Assembly: GCA_038373885.1 (NCBI GenBank)
Contig: JAWZYV010006116.1
Location: 134,001 to 198,000 of the forward strand
Direction of reading: 5' to 3'
From: Cheiracanthium punctorium
Lineage: Eukaryota; Arthropoda; Arachnida; Araneae; Cheiracanthiidae
Length of the DNA stretch: 64,000 nt
The translations under genes were made by a program, and so were the position numbers. Numbering within the stretch: position 1 is the first letter of the stretch; each line of letters opens with the position of its first letter. The notes under the pieces are model-generated. The model was not told the DNA's origin. It saw only the letters and a program-made list of their open reading frames with translations, and searched no databases. This document shows positions 23,071-35,263 of the stretch, piece by piece.

Positions 23071-23949
23071 AATGTTTTTTATTATACATTTTCAATGCAT
23101 CTTGTATTTTCAAACTACTGAAAATAAATTTTGTATTCTGACGTTAAATTAATCGGAATTATTTTTGAATTGTTTAGAGAAATTTAAAAACAACGAGAAC
23201 TGTATTGCTCAGTTAAAGTAAAATATGACTGTCAGTATTGCTGCAGTAATAGGATGGGATGGGTTCCATTTTAGATGATTTTAAGACCTGTTGTGCAATT
23301 CTTAGAAGAAATTTTTCTCACATTTTGTCTGTAGATTGAAAGGAAAATGTTAAGGCTCCTTGTCAGTTATAAAAGCTGAAAATCTCCATAATAGTCAGAA
23401 CATTTTAAACTACCACGAATCTTAAAATTTGCTTAAAGGTAAAACTAAAATTTTATTATAAAATTGATTGAGAATTTATTTTCAAATGTTTCATTGAAAT
23501 TAATATGTATTAAATATATATGTAGCGATTTATTTTAAGCAATACGGTGACTTTTGAAAATTAGTTTTTATGAGCTGATGTGCTGATGATGAAAAAAGCT
23601 GATGTGCAATGTTCACATGTCGAAATAATACTGTTTTAATTAAACTTTGAGTATCAATGCAACTTCTCAGGAATTGTCTGTTTAGGATCTCATTACAATA
23701 AAGGTACCTAATAATTTGCAAAATATTGTTAAAAAAAGAGATAAAGTAGGTTTTCTTTAACACAACTATTACGATTAATTTTGTTTTTTACGTTAAAAGA
23801 TATTTGAATAAAATAAACTAGAATATTCACCAGAATATGTAGCTTATTCTCAAGTAAAGCACTTTAAAATTTTTACATGTATTTTATGTGTATTTTGAAA
23901 ATACCTGTATTTTGCATTTTTTCAGTTCAAAAAGTATTCTGTATTTCAA
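23071..23949. other. Intron A, no feature seen
   Basis: AT-rich intron DNA without an ORF, TIR or tandem array that I could support. Confidence 0.4.
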
Positions 23950-24156
23950 TGGGTTTGGGTCAATGTCTTGTATTTTGTCTTGTACAATGTCTTGTATAAT
24001 GTCTTGTATTGTGTCTTGGGTTCGGGTCAATATCTTGTATTTTGGGTTTGGGTCAATGTCTTGTATTGGGTCAATGTCTTGTATTGGGTCAATGTCTTGT
24101 ATTTGTACAATGTCTTGTATTTCTTGTATTTTTGGGTCAATGTCTTGTATTTGTAT
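23950..24156. repeat. Minisatellite of 'caatgtcttgtatt' units
   Basis: About ten copies of tgtcttgtatt joined by gggtcaa or tacaa spacers, giving an irregular unit of 14-19 bp. The long overlapping ORFs across it in several frames (Gly/Val/Leu-rich) are products of the repeat, not genes. Confidence 0.92.
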
Positions 24157-24173
24157 TGAAAATAAATTTTTGT

Positions 24174-24284
24174 TGTATTTTGCCGAAATCTGTCCCAGAC
24201 ATGATTTATGGGATTCAGGTCTGGTGATTTAGCTGGCCTTTTTATTCCTTTCATACCGTGTTCCTCAAGATAGTCCTCAATCAC
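24174..24284 (-). pseudogene. Tc1 transposase C-terminal fragment
   Basis: The - strand encodes D-Y-L-E-E-H-G and then P-A-K-S-P-D-L-N-P-I-N-H-V-W-D. This is the third catalytic block of a Tc1 DDE transposase, with Asn where the catalytic Glu should be. The fragment ends abruptly at the minisatellite. Confidence 0.85.
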
Positions 24285-24290
24285 GGTCTA

Positions 24291-27200
24291 CTAGATACAC
24301 GTTCTTTTCTCCATTTCTTCTGGGCCCATGCAAAGGAGGAAAATCCTTGTGTGTAAAGTTCTTCAGGCAGAACTTTTACCTACCACCTTTTTAAGAGCTT
24401 ATTTTAAGAAAACACAAACTCAAATTGCGAAAATGGAATGTGAACTAATTTCACTATAACTTTTACGATCGTTTTAACATTGTCACATAGTACGTTTATA
24501 TTAGCATTGTGCTTTTTTAAAAATTTAGATAGATATTTTATGCATTGTAATTAATTAAAGTAGTTAAATTTTTCAGTCACAACAAAGATCTCAAAGATGA
24601 AAAGAAATATCCATAACATTCTTTCTGTAAAATAGGACAATCACGTACACCTAAAAATCGATTTAAGGACATTTCGAATATAACCCTCCAGTAAGAGTAA
24701 ACATAAATAAATTGGGGAGGGTGGCCATTTTTCTCGAAAAAAATAAATGATTTACAGAATTCTCGATTTAAAATGTAACAAATAAGAGCCCTATGCTTAG
24801 AGCCCTATGCTTTTTTTGAAGTTCCATACTTGTTGAAAATTTATTGTTAATTATTAGTTTGTTGGATTTATTTGAATTTTATGTAAAAAAAGCACATTAC
24901 TTTCCGGTACACCTAATACTTACCTAGCATAAACTGTTCTCTGAATTCTTTTGGCTGTGACTTTCCTCGCGTGCAAATTAAATCTCATACTTCTTTTTAT
25001 AAGCAAAGGTAGATAACTAATCACACATTGTATTTTTCCGTCAACTAATGTACATTACAATTATTATTATCATTTTTGATCTGAATTTATTTTCAGTACA
25101 TCTATTCAACAAATCTGCAGTAAAAAGACACATTGCTGCATTGGCAAATGTATAAGTAATCATTGGAACTTAATTTCTTACATGTTTTTCAAGTATTGAT
25201 TGAAAATGTAGTGATTCCGCTGTGAAAGTTCGAGCCCCCGCTCCCTCCACCAAAAAAAAAAAAAAAAATAAGTAAATAAATAAATAAGTAAATGAAAAAC
25301 TTTGCTCTCTTAAAGCGCCTGATTTAAAATTCGACGTTGCTTGTAAATGAAATTATTGTATTCAAGAAAAATCGCTGAAAAACTCATCTAATTTATATTT
25401 TGTACGCTCTCAAAAATAAGATCGAATACATGGCTTTTTAAGTAGTTAAAAAATAAAGTTTCACTGCTGTGTATGAAAGATTCTTGTCACAGCGGCTGAG
25501 TTTTTAAACCGATGAAAACGTTCTATTGATATCGTATGAAGAATGAAATTACGACGTACCATATTTGATAGAATACAAATGGTCTTCAAACATTTCTCTC
25601 GACCAAGGTTATAAGGAAATGTTACAGTCATAAAAATTTATTGGGAGAAGAATGTATTAAAACACGAATGTTTTTCTTGGAAAAGAAATGAAATTATATC
25701 ATAAATGGAATCCGCAGTGCGCAGTAAAAGAATGAAAAATAACGCTTGGGCATTTTTAAAATCGATATAGCAGAAATTCCAAAAATGAAGCTAATTTACA
25801 TAAGAGCACGTCAGGCAAAATTATATTTCTGTTTATTTAAATTTTCAAATAATAAAATTCCTTCTTCATCATTCATGCATTCTTTTCAATTTAAAGTACA
25901 GTTATGCGTCGAATCAAACCAAGCGAATAACTGTATTTCATTTAATTAAATGAATTTCTTGCATCTAAATAATATCTTGATTTGATGATTTCTTTTTTCT
26001 TTTTCTTTTTTTTTACCATAAAAACCCAGTTTTTGTCTGGTAAAAGTTCATGCATAAATTTATTATAATGTATGTAATTCATTTATGCAGATAATATAGT
26101 CTTCATAATTATTATATAAGACTCGTGAAATTGAAACTTATTTACGTTCAAAAGTAATTCATAAAAGCATTAGCAATTTAAAACAATAATAATACTATCA
26201 AAATAATACTAATGATACTTAAAATTACTCAAAATATCATTTTCATCATATATTATTCTCCGAATGAAGTTTTTCTTTCATACTTTCTCTTATTATAACT
26301 TTCGTAGCATTGAAGTTTACGCTTGTAACGCTGTAAAGTGCTGCGAAGATTTATTTTCCAGAAGTGTACAAACACGGGCATGCATATTCATAGAAAGGGG
26401 AAAAATGAAAACGTCTTATTGATCATATATTTAAAATAATTAATATTTGAAACATTTTGTTCCAATTTATTCAGAAAGAATTATAGATACTATAACATGG
26501 GCAATCCCCAATATGTTTGGATTCTGCCTATGAGCTACCGACAGTTTTTTATAAATGCGAACTCACATGAAGTGACAGAATGACAGTTACTTGCATGATA
26601 AAAATTTTATATATTGCTTCAGAAAAAAATTGATTGTAGAAAAGTACTTAAAGCTAGCTAGTCTTCTAGGAAATAACTTTTTATAATAGAGAACTTAATA
26701 TTCCATGTAAATGTGTACGGTGGCCATGATAGTAGAAGAAACGTAGGACTAAGTTACGTACACAACAGTACACAATTAGGAGAATTTAACACTTTTTAGA
26801 GATTATGTATATCTAGATAACCTACATCTATCTATAGTTAACACTATTACCTGCAATTGATGCCTTATCATGACGTCACTGCAAGGATTACGGGGCAGGT
26901 CATTAGCAAAATGAGCAAAGGGGTATTCCATAAATGATGTTACAATGTTTGTGATGTTACAATTCCATAAATGATGTTCAATATTTTTGACCCTCTCCCT
27001 TCCTTTGTCACAGTAGCACACTTCACCATACCATCTCTCCAACTCTTGAAACATGTCACACTATATTACATCAATCCAGAAACGAATCAATACATTAGCA
27101 GCCCCGCACGGCATTGCTCGTGAACCGCTGTGACAAGCATAAGTATTAAGGCATAACTTTGACCCGAAAAAAAATTGTTGATATTCGATAATTCATTCCT

Positions 27201-29690
27201 GTGATGGCTTTATAGTGACCCTTTACAGTGATTATCTAAACTGTGGGGTCTTCTTCAGAAGGATACGTAGCCGTAGAGCCTAATTGTCGGTCCTTCCTGT
27301 ATGTAACAAAAATATAATGCTCTAATTTGCACTTCTACGGTATCTAGAAATGTGCTAACCAGTACTTTATGCCAGTAATCTAGTACTAGTAATCGTATTT
27401 TCAGTTATGCATTTCTGCATAAAAATATTTCTTTGCTTTGCTTTCTCCACTCCTAAAAGATAATATTTTTTCCTAATCAAAACAACACTAATCTCCTTAT
27501 ATATGGGTATAAAGACATCACTATATTTGTTATTTATGTACAAATTAAAAAGAGAACAATGAAAAATGCTTAATAAAGCTTAATTCTTAACACAAAAATT
27601 GGTTACAAGATTTTTTTTAAGAAGTAGTACGTCTGCAATACTAATTAGGAACTATTGCATTGTTTGCTATTAGCTAAAGCAGACAATGCCGTATGTATTA
27701 TAATTTATTTAATAAGTCATAGAAATACTATTTTAGTAGGAAGAATACAGATTTTCCATCTACGACTATACTTTGCTTTATTTTTACCAAAATGACGTGA
27801 TAGCGATTCAAATTGACAGAAAAAAGTTAAGTACATCACGATCCGAAATGTGAGCGATGTTTACTTAACGACCACTTTGCATAATTCGATGAAGTTTTGA
27901 ACGTGTGCTGGGTAAAGTCAATTGAACGGCTTTTAAGGGTAGATCTTATCATAGAAAAGCACATGCAGAAAAAGGTGTTTAAAATGTGTGCCATGGGAAT
28001 AGCCAGATTTCCTATAGGCTGACATTTTCTTTCGCGCGTGACAGAAATGTGAGACGAGAGCGAATTTAAGATTCTTTAAGTTGTCATGTTTATGCAAAGA
28101 GGGACTCTGATCTAAAATTCAATATATGATCGCTATAGGCTTCGAAAATAAAAGTTTACATGCGCTATATTTCATATAAAATTCTGAGTATCTTTTTTGA
28201 AGGCAGAACAGATTCATTGTATTTAAAACTGAACTGTTCTTGTGTTTAACGAACTCACTTGTTTTGATTGAATCAGTGTTTGAATGAAAAAATGAAGTTT
28301 GTTCAATAAGTTAACGAGAAAAATATTTAGATTTAAAATTATTACTCTTATTTGTGATTTATGCTATGGAAAATTGAATTCGATATTTATAATAATTAAT
28401 TACATTTGTTTGATGGAAAGTCCAATTCTATTTGTTACAATAGCCAGCGAATTCATTTTAGCTGAACTTCTCTAAAGATGTATGAAATGAAATTTTAATT
28501 TATACACACACACATAACAAACATTTAATGAAGGAATGTTTTAAACATTTGAAATCTATAAACTGAAAATAGTTAATACTTTACAATGAGTGTATGTTTA
28601 TAAATTCTAAATGTGGAAATTTGCTTAAGGGAACTTCATCGATAGAATATAAAATTCTGATTATGTTAACCAATTAAAATTTTCACTCCGTTGTGTAAGT
28701 ACACTATGCAAAAACTTTTCGCTGAAAAATTTGAGGTGCAAGTTAGACTAAAATTTGCTTATTTTGGCCTCGGTTATTCACCAACGACGGGCGTCTACTA
28801 AAAAGTTAATCTATCGGGACATTTAACATACTTTTTTAACTAAAACATGACATTTTTATTAATTTTATTCAACAGAGGAAATTTTATGTATAGAAATCCC
28901 TTTATTAATTACCTACATGCAATAAGTCCTATGCAGCCTCTCTACCTAGATGTGACTCATTATTTTCTGTGAACCGAACACAGTTTTCTGTTATATTCAT
29001 TTACAGTTCGGGGCAAAGTAATTAACGAGTTCAATGTAACTATCTTAAGTTATAAATTCCTGCTAAACTTAGCAAATTAACGAGCTCAGACAAAGAACTC
29101 GGGGTTCAAAATGAAAGGCATCAACACATTGTGGGCGTAAGGAATTGTTTATTGGAATTTATCAATATCCTCAATCGCTTAATTAAATAATGGTGCTGCA
29201 TTATCATTGTTTAATTTAGCGATTCGTTTTAGTTACTGACATAATTTAATTTTGTTTGTTTGTTTTCCGGTATTTACAGATATATTAGCTGGGATTTATT
29301 GGATTTAAAACTATTAATGTGCAAGCCTGAAACTCGAATTTCTCTCACTTTTCTGCTTCTGTGAAGCGTTTCGAAAAGGAATTATTGAGAAATACTGATG
29401 ATGCTAGTTTAAGCAAATAGTTATGTAACAATAAGCATAAAACTACGAAATTTGTAGTAATATTTTTTGTTTGGCTTAACATGTCTGCTAAATTTAAAAT
29501 AAATTCCCGTTGTTGAAGTTTGCAGCAGCATAAAGGAATAACGCGATTGAGCTGAAATTACAACAAATGCAACATGTGAGCAGTGCTTTTTGAACTGATG
29601 CTGAAACCGTATAAACAGAGGGCTGTATTGTGACGTTGAAAATAGTCTACAGTTATTTGCTAGTGGTAAAGGTTATGCGAGACGTAACTG
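24291..29690. other. Intron A, mostly featureless
   Basis: Over 5 kb of AT-rich DNA without a recognisable gene. It holds an A-tract at about 25251-25268 followed by ataagtaaataaataaataa. A short duplicated word (ttccataaatgatgtt) occurs near 26927 and 26971, next to a pyrimidine stretch (gaccctctcccttcc) of the kind seen at MITE ends. The gcgcgtgacag stretch at 28033 is ordinary. Nothing else stood out. Confidence 0.4.
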
Positions 29691-29718
29691 TGTCTCTTCT
29701 ATGAAAGAAGTCGACATT

Positions 29719-30852
29719 TCAACAACTGACGGAGTTTGAACAGGGGAGAAACATCTGCCTTCGTGAAGGAAGATTTTTCCTATGGTGCAAAAGGAGCTCA
29801 TGAGCAGCTAATAGTAGCACAGTGATACGAGTTTGGAAGCAGTGGATAGATGAAAATAGGACAACTCTGAAATCCTGAAGAGGACCCCGAAAAGTTATGT
29901 CAACGCGCAGATGATAAATACACAATCCGCTTGGTTCTGACGGACCGTGCAGCTTCATCTGGACAGCTAGCAACACATTCATCAACTGCTACAGTCAGTG
30001 GCGTAACCAAGGTGGGGGATAGGTGGGTCAACACCCCCCCATGAGGAATGTTTTGCAATACAAAATGTATATTCTTCACTCCCTTATCACACACAGGTAT
30101 ACATATATGTTTCTGGCTACGCCACTGGCTACAATACATTACTGTCTGCTTTAAGAAGTCTTCGGTGTCTGCTGCACGTAGACTGCTTGCAAGAATTCGC
30201 TTTTACAGGATCCTCCTCATGCAAAACCATCGACGCCTGCGAATGCAATGGGCTCACGAAAATAGAGACTGACGGGCGGATTGGCCAAAAATGGGTTTTT
30301 CTAATGAATCTCGCTTAGTTTGTGGTACCAGATGTCCTTATTCCTGTTAGACGCTATTCGGTGAACACTACCTTCTAGATTGCATTATCGAACGTCAAAG
30401 TGGACGAACATCCGGAGTTATGGTCTGGGCATATCATCGACGATCACAGATGCTACGAATTGTGAGTAATCTGAAGAGCAGCAGGTACATCATTGAAGTG
30501 TTGGACCCCGAAGCCGTTCCTTTCCTTTAAAGCAATTCTGGAGTTGCCTTTCAACAGGATAATACCCGCCCACATGTTGCATGGGATGTTCAAGTTTTTT
30601 TTTGCCAGAAGAACACATACAACATCGTCCATGGAATACGTTTTTACTGGATATGTCGGCTGTTGAACATGTATGGGATTTTGTTTGTCGGCGTCTCGCC
30701 CGTGATCCTCGTTCTACAGATCGTACTGATAAGCCTTGGGTATGCATATACACAATATAGAATGCTTTTCACTAGGCAGACATTCAAAATCTGATTCCAA
30801 GCCACAGCGTATGACAGCACTTATCGCAGCGAATGGTGGATACACTAAATTC
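29719..30852 (+). pseudogene. Tc1 transposase pseudogene interrupted by a MITE
   Basis: Readable blocks in order are Q-L-T-E-F-E-Q-G-R-N-I (HTH start), R-G-P-R-K-V (linker), G-V-M-V-W-A, V-A-F-Q-Q-D-N-T-R-P-H-V-A (second Asp), and D-M-S-A-V-E-H-V-W-D with R-R-L-A-R-D-P. The end reads G-G-Y-T-K-F. The catalytic Asp-Glu pair is visible but stops and frameshifts are frequent. A 132-bp MITE sits in the N-terminal third. I could not find the outer TIRs of this copy. Confidence 0.88.
29996..30127. mobile_element. 132-bp hAT MITE (CAGTGGCGTAGCC family)
   Basis: The ends are CAGTGGCGTAACCAAGG and, reversed, CAGTGGCGTAGCCAGAA, flanked by GCTACAGT (29988-29995) and GCTACAAT (30128-30135), a near-perfect 8-bp duplication. 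It shares its interior (atacaaaatgtatattcttcac) with the element at 52578-52749 in the opposite orientation. Confidence 0.88.
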
Positions 30853-32288
30853 TTATTTTCGGATACTTGCTTTTTCTTTACTTTGAAAGTTTAATCCTTT
30901 ATTTGTGTCTATACCAGTCATTTGTCCTTTGAATTTCATGAAATTCTGATGATTCCTTCATGCTACATCTTTTCCCGAACACCAGTAAAAATTGTGTTTA
31001 CACTGAATGAGTACATATTTGTATTTTTGAGTATTGGAATAGTTTCTTTAAAAATGTTTAGTGATATTTTGTTAACGTAGTTTTATACAATCTTATATCT
31101 AATTATAAGTAGGAGATTTAATAGAAACATAATTTATGCTACCTAATGAATATTACTGCAATTACTCTAAACACTTGTCTTTCTGCGACAGCTTGATTTA
31201 GACGATAGACTAATAGGATTAGAGCCACTGGAATTAATTGCTTGATAGCAACGCATACGTATTACCCCTTTTATTAAATATATATGTATGTGTGATGTAT
31301 TAAAATTCATTCTATATACTATTAAAAAGCCAACCAACTGTATTTGTTCTAAATTTATTTTAAACTCATGCCTAATTTCTAATATGTTTTTGTGTGAACG
31401 AAAGAAAATTATTATTTATCACACTTGAGAAAAGTGGTTTTATTGATTTGTTTTTAAGGTGGGCATTTGTCATATAGGAATTCGCCGCTACAAAGTTTCT
31501 AAGTTTTGGACATTTTATTATAGGAGCACCGTAGGCGACCAAGATTACCCCTTATGAAGGGGCGGATGATTTAACAAGTGTATTTGTTGCAAATTTATTA
31601 TATAAAAAGTTATTAGCTAATTATATACAGGGTGTCCCAAAAAGGTGGTAACGGGCATTAATGTTTTATTTATTAGAGATAAGTGGGTAATGTAAATTGG
31701 AAAATTGATCAAAATAAGGTACGAAAATCGTACATGCTACGAAAAATCTTCTCTTGTTAATTTTTAAAAATTTGCACTTTTTAAATTAGTCTACGAATCT
31801 CCGCACAAAAAAATTTTCAATTAGTAAAATGTGTCCATACGCTAATGAGGTAGCATACAAAATTTGAGTATTATATCCTTAAAAGTGTCAGAGATATGAA
31901 GACAAATATACGCTTAATTAACCACTTTTCAATGGTTCTCGAAGGAAAAAAATCTCGCCGAATGATCACATTTCAGGGTTCGCACAGAAATGGCAAAAGA
32001 AAATCTTTTTTTCCCCCACTCTAACATTAAACGCTTACATTTGCGGCGGACTCCCAGTTCTTGCGTTCTGCTCCTCTCCGCTTTCAGAATATCTGCTGAA
32101 GAAACTGAAGGACCGTTCGACGCTCGAGATGGTTACTACGCTCAAATCAGAAATTGCGTTCCTCGCTAAAGTGGACTTACGGTAACTAGAACTTTAGCTG
32201 GCTGTAAAAGGTCGAGAGAAGTGCTGGACTTTATCTGCTCTCTCTGCGTTCTTTGCAACTAGTTGTCACGCCTGGGACGTAGGCACAA

Positions 32289-33588
32289 CCCAGACAGCAC
32301 AGCAAACTTGCATCAACTTGCAGCAAGCTTGATTTATCAAGTCAATAAACTTGAATTAAGCTTGAAAATTTCAAGTGTGTAAGCTTAATGCAAGCTTGAA
32401 TCAAGTGTTCAAGTTTACACTTGCCCGGCTTGCATTAAGCTTGACATAGAAAGCTTGAATCGAGCTTGACATAACAAGCTTAATTTCAAGCTTGAAAAAT
32501 ATTTCTAAAAAAAAAATTCTTGTACACGGGGCGCCCGTCGGCGAACTCGCCCCACATATTTTATTTTTCCACGCATTTTCCCCCTCTCTGCTGAAATTTG
32601 AAGTTAATTTAACCTGTTTCCATCAAGCGTCCGCGGATGGTATAGAACACAAGACCTAACGGCTGCGAGGCCAGCGTCCTAACCGTTCGCCAATCTGCTC
32701 CAGGTCGGGACGACTAAAGTTTGAAGTGACTGTCATGGTTGTCACGCCGTTTTATGGCGAGATCGATCAATGCCCGATGCCAATTTCTTTCTTTTATTTT
32801 TCCATGGGATGAATCAAAATTAAAACAATGTTATGAGTGATTTATAGACTCTACTAATAGGGAAATAAGCATAATATAAACTTAAAAGCAGCACACGTTT
32901 AAAAACTTTCAATATCGCGACACTCATATTGGGCAATATTGGCCAAAATCGAGACAAACGACTGATTTTGAAATCAATTTCTTAGTATAATTGTATTTTA
33001 TTTTGAAGAATTTCCATATTTGGAAATATAGAATCTTTTTTTTTTAATTCTTTGGTCAAGTACATTTCTGACTGATGATAAATTATTTTGTGGCGGCCGG
33101 ATTGCGCCTCATTCTTCCACCCATAAAGTGAAGTATATTAACTAACTAAGTTGTGTTAATTATATTAAAATTTATTTTTAGGGCTAATTAATTAGTTAAT
33201 GGAATTACTAATGTTAATTAGATATAAATAAAACTAAAACTCCCCTCGTGTTACACTTCAGAGGGGCTAATCCCATTCATTCCTTCCCCTTGCGTGTTCT
33301 AATGTCCGGGTTTTGTGCGATAATAAAATAAAATACAACTTTTATGAACTTTTCTTTATTTAATATGAGCAAATTTGAGAAAACGCTAGACAAGTTAATG
33401 TCCATTCACCTTCTCGCCTACAGCGACAGATGGCGCCATCACCGCACGCTCTCCCTTTCAAGCTGTATTCAAGCTTGACAGTTCAAATGACTTCTCCAAG
33501 CTTAAAATGAATAGAACTGTCAAGCTTGTATTAATACGTCAAATTCAAAGAAATATCAAGCTTGATTTAAGCTTATGTGTTGTCTGGG
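32289..33588. mobile_element. CCC...AGCACA-type element with CAAGCTTGA arrays
   Basis: The ends are CCCAGACAGCACA and, reversed, CCCAGACAACACA. Just inside, the words caagcttg, aagcttga and gcttgcat recur many times: over 12 copies in 32310-32482 and about 7 in 33465-33575. The dinucleotide AA lies on both outer sides. The middle holds a tRNA-like stretch and unassigned DNA. No transposase was seen. Related termini occur at 43240 and 56232-56340. Confidence 0.7.
32633..32702 (-). repeat. tRNA-derived sequence (SINE head or tRNA relic)
   Basis: Read on the - strand it has an A-box-like tggcgaacggttaggacg, an anticodon-stem-like ctggcctcgcag, and a poor B box. The shape suggests a degraded SINE head rather than a working tRNA. 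Confidence 0.4.
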
Positions 33589-34256
33589 AAGGTGCCCGCT
33601 TATGTTATTGTTTTCTAACTTTGTTAACTTGTTAATAAATTTCTATGCTTGTGAAAGCTGTGTTTCGTTGTGAACACGCACATATAAATTGAAGTGCGCT
33701 CGAGCGATTAAGAGCCCCTTTCACATTCAAAATCATGTTTAGCTCCGATCATCTTTCTTTGAAGATATCTCTGAGACTTTGTATTATGAAAAACTGAAAT
33801 TTGATACATCACCTCATTAGTGTATGGGGCACATTTTGCTGATAGGGAATTTTTTGTACGTGGGCCGTATACAAATTTAAAAACTATAATTTCTGTGAAT
33901 GAGCGAGAGGAATTTTTTCTATAATGAACGAGAGGAATTTTTTCTAAACGGTCTTATTTCCGACCTGATTTGAACATTTTTTCAATTTACATTGCCCAAT
34001 TATCTCTAACAGATAAAGAATTAAAGCCCGTTACCACCTTTTTGGGAGACCCTGTAGAATTAGCAACCAAACCCATGTCAGGAATCGATCCCAAGCCCAT
34101 AATTGAGGAGAGATGTGGGCTAACCACCATAAAATCTGGGACGAAAAAAGCTGATTTATTAATCTTTTGTTCCTTCTTGTTAACTATTTCTGCTTGTTAA
34201 ATATTTATTCTTGCAATCCGGAGTTTCTTCAATTCCTTCTGTTACTATAAAAATGG

Positions 34257-34472
34257 AAATGGAGGTTCCGGCCAATGATCTACTCTAGGTATCTAGGCCG
34301 AGGATGGGATTGTCCTCCGTGGGGAACTTTTTAAGGGGTCCTAACCCGTATTTACACGAAGTTTCGGAGAAAACCACGGAAAACTCCGAACGGTTAGATC
34401 GGCGGGCGCGACTTTGTTTCGAACCAGGCACCTTATGTCTCCCAGTTCATAGCGCTAGGCCACTGGTGGGAC
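34257..34472 (-). mobile_element. tRNA-derived SINE with 18-bp target duplication
   Basis: On the - strand from 34472 there is an A box (TGGCCTAGCGC, position 11) and a B box (GGTTCGAAAC, position 48; + coordinates 34416-34425), followed by a body of about 150 bp. The flanks CTGTTACTATAAAAATGG (34239-34256) and CTGTTACTATAAATATGG (34473-34490) differ at one base, a target duplication typical of LINE-driven retroposition. Body fragments recur at 187-242 and 56795-56923. Confidence 0.9.
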
Positions 34473-35096
34473 CTGTTACTATAAATATGGGAGGGATAAA
34501 TGCTGCCGTAAAGTAAAACTAATTACAACACATTTCGAGAAAATAAGGTTAGCGGATGCCATTTTAAAGAAACTCATACCTATTTTATTTTACAAGAAAC
34601 TTTGAAATCTGTAAAATCAATCATTAAGTAACAAGGAGTAGTTTGACGATCAGTGTTGGATGGTATTAAAATGATAGAATTCTTTTTCGACGAGTGACTT
34701 AACTGCGAGACGCCAACGCAAATACATGTTAAGCGAATGATTCATCCTTAGAATATGCCGTTTATCTTCTCATTTTTAATGGATGACAAGTTAGCCAAAG
34801 TTTTTTCACATTTATTTAGTTTGCAGATAACACTCTACCGAAATGTTATCAGCATGAACGTTTGTCGACAAAATTTTGATGTGAGTTTTCATTTGCTGCT
34901 TAATCTAGGCTTAAATATATGATTGATGTCAAAAAGATTTGGGAAAAATGTAATAAAATTTGATTCCTAGTAAAACTTATAAAGGCTATTAAATAATTTT
35001 GTGTTATAGTACTTTTTTAAAGTTTTGTATGTACTACATCCATATAAATTTATGATATCTTAACTTTAATGCTATATATGTATTTTCCCCCAATAG

Positions 35097-35263
35097 GTGT
35101 GATTGACAGCTCAGGCATCAAACTAACATACACATCGTCACTTCGAGAATATGATGCTGGTGTTATGGAACTGGGTTTAGAATACACTGATAAAATGGCT
35201 ATTCCACCGCATCAACGAGATTTTGCACTAACTGGATATTGTGTTGCTGAGTGCACGAGAGCG
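35097..35263 (+). CDS. Tbh: Tyramine/dopamine beta-hydroxylase, internal exon B
   Basis: The exon is 167 nt. Its first two bases complete the split Gly codon and 55 full codons follow, ending in phase 0. Recognisable family motifs are D-S-S-G-I-K-L, a Y-D-A-G-V-M-E-L-G-L stretch, A-I-P-P, and L-T-G-Y-C-V-A-E-C. The Cys residues sit where DBH-family enzymes have disulfide cysteines. The acceptor follows cccccaatag (ag at 35095-35096) and the donor is gtaaat at 35264. The open frame also continues upstream through the intron, so it looks like a small ORF; the splice sites and the family alignment set the borders. Intron A upstream is 14,510 bp. Confidence 0.92.

Larger units (their letters stand above)
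31628..34054. mobile_element. Mariner-like element with ~0.3-kb inverted repeats
   Basis: The left end begins CAGGGTGTCCCAAAAAGGTG and the right, reversed, CAGGGTCTCCCAAAAAGGTG. TA flanks both ends (31626-31627 and 34055-34056). Similarity between the arms continues inward for roughly 300 bp (31628-31930 and 33745-34054), for example around ctaatgaggt and agagatat. No transposase is left; the centre holds the element at 32289-33588. A stray copy of the arm is at 62136-62290. Confidence 0.82.

Noticed and set aside
23888..24232. Overlapping frames of 63-114 aa
   Set aside because: They read the TCTTGTATT minisatellite in three frames and show no independent coding signal.
26803..27054. 83-aa frame on the - strand
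   Set aside because: It spans a duplicated ttccataaatgatgtt word and a pyrimidine stretch, has no known motif and looks like repeat-derived DNA.
32633..32702. Functional tRNA gene on the - strand
   Set aside because: The A-box region fits but the T arm and B box are poor and no acceptor stem forms; a SINE relic is more likely.
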